Positions 59,682 through 64,000 of a DNA stretch of 64,000 nucleotides are shown here, one piece after another (the stretch's first letter is position 1; every line of letters starts with the position of its first letter). The stretch is taken from positions 145,642 through 209,641 of the forward strand of contig NZ_JACYUY010000006.1 of the NCBI RefSeq assembly GCF_014842025.1. Direction: 5' to 3'. This DNA is from Massilia sp. CFBP 13721. Its GTDB lineage: Bacteria; Pseudomonadota; Gammaproteobacteria; Burkholderiales; Burkholderiaceae_D. A model generated the notes under the pieces. It was not told the DNA's origin and did no database searches. It was given only the letters and a program-made list of their open reading frames with translations. The translations under genes and the position numbers were made by a program.

Positions 59682-62263
59682 GATGCGCGCTTCCTTTGCT
59701 GGCCCTGGTCGGTATAGCTGAAAAATTGTACGCTGATCTGCTCGGACAGGGCCGCGCTGGCCAGCTCGATCCGGCTCAACAAGTCGCCCAGCCTGGCATT
59801 GCCATGCTTCAGGTCGGCGTCGGGCCGTAGCGCGAGCACCTCTTCCTTGAGCGGCGCTAGTAGTTCTTCGCCGCAGGGACCGTGGGTTTGTGCGACCTTG
59901 TTCAGGGTCCCCAGGATGCCGCCCATCTGGAACAGGACCGAGCGCGGATTGGATTCGTCGCACAGCAGCAGGTCGAGCACCGGCAGCCACTCGGGCTGGG
60001 CGCGGTAACGCACGCGGTAGGTGATGCTGCTGTCGGACAGGTCGAGCAGCCAGTCGAGGCTGCCGTTGGCGTCCATGGCCAGCGCGCGCTGCAGCACCAG
60101 GCACTGGAATTGCAGGCGCTCCAGGCGGCGCCCGAGCGACATGAAGCGCCAGCCGAGATCGCGCGTCATCCCGTCGAGCGCGAACCCGGCCAGCGTCATC
60201 AGCGCGCTGGCGGCGTCGTCGAGGATCGTCATCACTTCCGACTGCGACGGCCGCTTGCCTGGCGCGGCGGCGGGCTGCGCCATCCGGTGCAGTGCGCGCC
60301 AGTTGTCGGCCGAGAAGCGTTCGTGCAGCTGCCCGGCGATCCGGTGCAACTGCTGCTGTTGCCTGGCCAGGCCGGGAACGGCGGGGGACACCACCGCCTG
60401 CAGCAGGGCCGACTCGATCTCGGCATCGGTCGGGGGGATGGCGGGCGGAGCGCCGGGCGCGTCCGGCGCCGGCTCCGTATCGACAAGCTGGAACCAGCCG
60501 CACAGCGCCTCGACCGTCGCCCATTCCGCGCCGCGCTGGTCGACCGGCACGTTGAACAGGATCGTGAGCGCGACCCGCAGCAGGCGGCAGATATTGTCGC
60601 AGCGTTCGGTATGGCGCCCGAACCAGAGCAGGTCTTCCGCTACCCGGCTCGACAGGCTGGTGTCTTCGCGTACCAGGTCTTCGCCGCGGATGCTGTGTTT
60701 TTGCAGGCGCTGCTGCTCGGCCCCGGCACGCGCCTGGACCCAGGTATCCTTGCTGGCGCCGCCGCGCTGGATCGTCAGCACACGCGCATCCGGCCCGGTG
60801 GCAACGCGGGTCAGGCCGCCCGGCATCACCACATAGCCGTTCGGGGTGGCGCAGGCGAACACGCGCAGGCCGATGGCGCGCGCCTGCAGGCCCGGTGCTA
60901 CACCAGTTCCCGCGCCAGGTGACGCGCCAGACGCCGTGCCCAATGCGGCAGCATCGGTCCACACCGGCGCCTGCGACAGCCGCACCACTTCCTGGGCGAT
61001 GTAATTGTTCGGGTTGGCGCGCAGGTCGGCGATGAAGGCGGCGCGCGCATCGCCGGTCAAATCCTGGCCGAACACGGAAAACGGCCGCAGCTGGGAAAAG
61101 CTGGGCTTGATCACCAGCCGGTCCAGCCTGGCGATCACCGCTTCCAGTGCCGGTGGCTCGCCGCACCACCAGGTGGCCACCGACGGCATTTTCAGCGGTT
61201 CGCCCAGCAGCCGCCGCGACAGCGCCGGCAGGAAGCCGAACAGCGCGCCCGATTCGAGCAGGCTCGAACCGAGGCTGTTGGCGACCAGCACATTGCCGCG
61301 CCGGGCGGCCTGGGTCAGGCCGGCCACGCCCAGCATCGAACTTTGCAGTTCCAACGGATCGCAGTCTTCGTCGTCGACCCGGCGCATGATCACGTGGACC
61401 CGGTGCAGGCCAGCCAGGGTCTTCAGGTAGACCACGCCGTCGCGCACGGTGAGGTCCTCGCCTTCGACCAGCGGCAAGCCGAGATAGCGTGCCAGATAGG
61501 CCTGTTCGTAATAGGTTTCGGTACTCGGGCCTGGGGTCAGCACCACGATCAGCGGCATCTCTCCTTCGCGCAGCGGGCTCGGGGCGTCGCCCCTGGCCGC
61601 GCACAGGCGCCCCCAGTGCACCAGGCTGTCGTGCATGGTGCGGAAGAACCCGGCGGGCGAGCGCACCTTCAGTTCGCGCAGCAGGTCGGGGAAGATCGGC
61701 GTGAGGATCGACCGGTTTTCCAGGGCGTAGCCGGCGCCCGACGGCGCCTGGGTGCGGTCGGCCACCACCCACCAGCGGCCGTCGGGCGCACGCGCCAGGT
61801 CGACCGCATAAAAATGCAGGGCGACGTCGTCATGGTGGCGCATGCCGTGGCAGGGGCGCAGGAAGCCCGCGTGGCCGTGGATCAGCGCCGGCGGCAGCAA
61901 GCCTTCGCGCAGCATGTCCTGCTTGCCATAGACGTCGCCGAGGATTTTATTAAGCAAGGTGGCGCGCTGGATCACGGCCGCCTCGATGCCGCTCCACTCC
62001 TCATGCGGCAGGATCAGCGGCAGCGGGTTCAGGTCCCACGGCCGTTGCGTGCCCACGGCGTCGACCTGGACGTTGTAGGTCACGCCGTTTTCGCGGATCT
62101 GGCGCTGCACCATCTCCGTGCGCTGGCGCATCACGTCGGGCGTTTCGTGCTCCAGGCTGGCGAGCAGGGCGCGCCAGTGCGCGCGCGGCACCCTGGCCGC
62201 GTCGAGCATTTCATCGTAGCCATCCGGCGCGGCCAAATAGCGGGCGAGTAGTTGGTTGAGCAT
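59678..62263 (-). CDS. Circularly permuted ATP-grasp protein fused to an alpha-E domain
   Basis: A protein of 861 residues. Residues 1-510 form the circularly permuted ATP-grasp type 2 domain (NGVTYNVQVDAVGTQRPWDLNPLPLILPHEEW, GPSTETYYEQAYLARYLGLPLVEGEDL, VIKPSFSQLRPFSVFGQDL). Residues 530-860 are the alpha-E helical domain (SSRVAEDLLWFGRHTERCDNICRLLRV). In many genomes these are separate genes; here they are fused. The family is predicted to make amide bonds on an unknown peptide or metabolite. The ATG at 62263 is given; a TTG at 62302 overlapping the upstream stop would add 13 residues. It is coupled to the transglutaminase gene downstream. Confidence 0.88.
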   Translation of the reverse strand: MLNQLLARYLAAPDGYDEMLDAARVPRAHWRALLASLEHETPDVMRQRTEMVQRQIRENGVTYNVQVDAVGTQRPWDLNPLPLILPHEEWSGIEAAVIQRATLLNKILGDVYGKQDMLREGLLPPALIHGHAGFLRPCHGMRHHDDVALHFYAVDLARAPDGRWWVVADRTQAPSGAGYALENRSILTPIFPDLLRELKVRSPAGFFRTMHDSLVHWGRLCAARGDAPSPLREGEMPLIVVLTPGPSTETYYEQAYLARYLGLPLVEGEDLTVRDGVVYLKTLAGLHRVHVIMRRVDDEDCDPLELQSSMLGVAGLTQAARRGNVLVANSLGSSLLESGALFGFLPALSRRLLGEPLKMPSVATWWCGEPPALEAVIARLDRLVIKPSFSQLRPFSVFGQDLTGDARAAFIADLRANPNNYIAQEVVRLSQAPVWTDAAALGTASGASPGAGTGVAPGLQARAIGLRVFACATPNGYVVMPGGLTRVATGPDARVLTIQRGGASKDTWVQARAGAEQQRLQKHSIRGEDLVREDTSLSSRVAEDLLWFGRHTERCDNICRLLRVALTILFNVPVDQRGAEWATVEALCGWFQLVDTEPAPDAPGAPPAIPPTDAEIESALLQAVVSPAVPGLARQQQQLHRIAGQLHERFSADNWRALHRMAQPAAAPGKRPSQSEVMTILDDAASALMTLAGFALDGMTRDLGWRFMSLGRRLERLQFQCLVLQRALAMDANGSLDWLLDLSDSSITYRVRYRAQPEWLPVLDLLLCDESNPRSVLFQMGGILGTLNKVAQTHGPCGEELLAPLKEEVLALRPDADLKHGNARLGDLLSRIELASAALSEQISVQFFSYTDQGQQRKRAS

Positions 62264-62298
62264 GAAGCGCGGCTGGGCAGTGGGAACCGAACGATACG

Positions 62299-64000
62299 TC
62301 AATACGGCTGCCAGCGCAAATCGAGCGTCATCGGGAAGCTCGGGTTATGCTCTTCCTTGTACACCGTCATCGGACCCGGCGTATGGCCATGCGGCCAGAA
62401 ACGCGCGAAGCGGCGTGCCTCGGCGGCATTCGCATTCACCGGCGAACCCGTCTCGTTGCGCCCGCCCGGATGCACCACGTGGTAGGTGCAGCCGCCGATC
62501 GAACGGCCGTTCCAGGTGTCGACCAGGTCGAACACCAGCGGCGCCTGCACGCCGATGCTCGGGTGCAGGGCCGACCACGGGCTCCAGGCACGGAAGCGCA
62601 CGCCGGCCACGTATTCGCCCGGGATGCCGGTCGGATGCAGCGGCAGCATGCGGCCGTTGCAGGCAACGACGTGGCGGCCATCGGTCAGCCCGCGCACCCG
62701 CAACTGCATTCGTTCGACCGACGAATCGACGTAGCGCGCGGTGCCGCCGCCGGTGACTTCCTCGCCGAGCACGTTCCACGGCTCGATCGCCTGGCGCAGC
62801 TCCATCTCGACGCCTTCGTAGACGACGGTGCCGAAACGCGGGAAGCGGAATTCGATGAAGGGCTCGAACCAGTGGTCCTCGAAGGCATAGCCGGCAGCAC
62901 GTAAATCCTTGGCCACGTCGCGGATATCCTGGGCGACGAAATGCGGCAGCATCCAGCGGTCGTGCAGCGCGGTGCCCCAGTGCACCAGCTTGGCCTGGAA
63001 CGGCTGGTTCCAGAAGCGCGCCACCAGCGCGCGCAGCAGCAGCATTTGTAGCAAGCTCATGCGTTCGTGCGGCGGCATCTCGAAGGCGCGGAATTCGACC
63101 AGGCCAAGACGGCCGGTCGGGCCGTCCGGCGAATACAGTTTGTCGATCGAAAACTCGGAGCGGTGCGTGTTGCCGGTCAGATCGACCAGCAGGTTGCGCA
63201 GCAGGCGATCGACCATCCACGGCTTGTCGCCCGGGTACATGGTCGGCAGCACCTTGTCCATTTGCTGAAAGGCGATCGCCAGTTCGTACAGGTTGTCGTC
63301 GCGCGCTTCGTCGACCCGCGGCGCCTGGCTGGTCGGCCCGATGAAGGTGCCCGAGAACAGGTACGACAGCGCCGGATGCACCTGCCAGTAGGTGATCAGG
63401 CTTTTCAGGAGGTCCGGCCGGCGCAGCATCGGGCTGTCTTCGGGCGTGGCGCCGCCCAGGGTGGCGTGGTTGCCGCCGCCGGTGCCGGTATGGCGGCCAT
63501 CGTGCATGAATTTCTCGGTGCCCAGGCGGGTCAGGCGCGCCTCCTGGTACAGGGTCGTCATGTTGGAGACCAGCTCGGACCAAGACGCCGCCGGATGGAT
63601 GTTCACCTCGATCACGCCAGGGTCGGGCGTGACGCTGAGCAGCTTGATGCGCGGGTCGCGCGGCGGCGCATAGCCTTCGAGGCGCAGCTTCATCTGCAGC
63701 TTGGCGGCGGTGTTTTCGATCGCCGTCACCAGCGCCAGGTAATCCTCGATGCGTTTCAATGGCGGCATGAAGATGTACAGGCGGCCTGCGCGCACTTCAG
63801 CGCACAGCGCGGTATGGATGACTTCGCGCGCGCTCGGGTCGACGGGTGCTTTCACCTTGGCGACTGCGCTTTTGGCTGCATTAGTCGCTGCTTTGGCCGC
63901 CATCTCGGCCGCTGCGGCGGCCGCCGGGTTGGCCGGTGGCTTGGCCGCCGCCTTGCCGCCCACGCCCAGGACCGGGCGCCTGTTCTTTTTCTCTTCCTCC
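62299..64000 (-). CDS. DUF2126 protein of the ATP-grasp operon (5' end outside window)
   Basis: At least 567 residues are visible; the frame is open to the right edge. An Ala/Lys-rich linker at 63840-64000 separates a missing N-terminal part, usually a transglutaminase-like domain, from DUF2126, with features such as [43 protein letters not shown] and the C-terminal [32 protein letters not shown]2126 resembles glutamine-synthetase-like or circularly permuted amidoligase domains by prediction. It is the upstream gene of the same operon as the ATP-grasp and transglutaminase genes. Confidence 0.9.
   Translation of the reverse strand, partial: EEEKKNRRPVLGVGGKAAAKPPANPAAAAAAEMAAKAATNAAKSAVAKVKAPVDPSAREVIHTALCAEVRAGRLYIFMPPLKRIEDYLALVTAIENTAAKLQMKLRLEGYAPPRDPRIKLLSVTPDPGVIEVNIHPAASWSELVSNMTTLYQEARLTRLGTEKFMHDGRHTGTGGGNHATLGGATPEDSPMLRRPDLLKSLITYWQVHPALSYLFSGTFIGPTSQAPRVDEARDDNLYELAIAFQQMDKVLPTMYPGDKPWMVDRLLRNLLVDLTGNTHRSEFSIDKLYSPDGPTGRLGLVEFRAFEMPPHERMSLLQMLLLRALVARFWNQPFQAKLVHWGTALHDRWMLPHFVAQDIRDVAKDLRAAGYAFEDHWFEPFIEFRFPRFGTVVYEGVEMELRQAIEPWNVLGEEVTGGGTARYVDSSVERMQLRVRGLTDGRHVVACNGRMLPLHPTGIPGEYVAGVRFRAWSPWSALHPSIGVQAPLVFDLVDTWNGRSIGGCTYHVVHPGGRNETGSPVNANAAEARRFARFWPHGHTPGPMTVYKEEHNPSFPMTLDLRWQPY

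Noticed and set aside
1..64000. tRNA, rRNA, CRISPR, integrase or transposase genes
   Set aside because: Looked for tRNA T-arms, direct-repeat spacing and recombinase motifs; GTTCGA-like matches near 10032 and 12836 lack the rest of a cloverleaf.

Overview
This 64 kb window reads as a chromosomal segment of a GC-rich betaproteobacterium, most likely an Oxalobacteraceae member of the Massilia/Duganella/Telluria type. The reasons are the uniformly high GC, three PEP-CTERM proteins, a chitin-type TonB receptor cluster, and the gene families as a whole. No rRNA, tRNA, CRISPR array, integrase or transposase gene was seen.

Layout. 1-6150: the 3' end of a giant cadherin-repeat surface protein, followed by two inner-membrane proteins, a GAF-like/HlyD adaptor and an M50-protease/HlyD hybrid, which look like its dedicated export or processing apparatus. 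6150-12400: mainly housekeeping and accessory genes on the minus strand (yjdM, a chemoreceptor, a CoA-transferase, a bestrophin, a lipocalin, a host-attachment-family protein). 12400-20450: a chito-oligosaccharide type locus (TonB receptor, GH20 hexosaminidase, AmpG-like MFS transporter, AraC regulator). 20450-29350: M13 peptidase, CAP-domain protein, EthD-like and DUF2185 proteins, a LysR/OYE divergent pair, and a DUF2231/PQQ-type sugar dehydrogenase pair. 29350-34000: a less GC-rich stretch with a CPBP-like protein, a lipoprotein, a LivK-type binding protein and a tandem duplication of PEP-CTERM genes. 34000-46800: SNF2/SWIM helicase, DJ-1-like protein, YgjV, YihY/BrkB, nitroreductase, two c-di-GMP proteins, a third PEP-CTERM protein and a short DUF2256 gene. 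46900-51530: an ABC exporter followed by a telA-terD-unknown stress operon. 51800-58750: cytochrome c, GlxA-type regulator, MBL hydrolase, an isochorismatase relic, copA-cueR and a SHOCT protein. 58750-64000: an operon with a transglutaminase, an ATP-grasp/alpha-E fusion and a DUF2126 protein, running off the right edge.

Three threads link distant parts. First, all three PEP-CTERM genes carry a correctly spaced -24/-12 sigma-54 promoter preceded by a shared AT-rich motif, which indicates a common RpoN regulon. Second, five BIME-like intergenic elements, two short and three long, share one hairpin grammar (GTARGGTGGGC ... GCCCACGCG). Third, several terminators reuse the same CGCCAACC stem. The best candidates for an under-described system are the adhesin/GAF-HlyD/M50-HlyD set at the left end and the telA-terD-motif-repeat operon.
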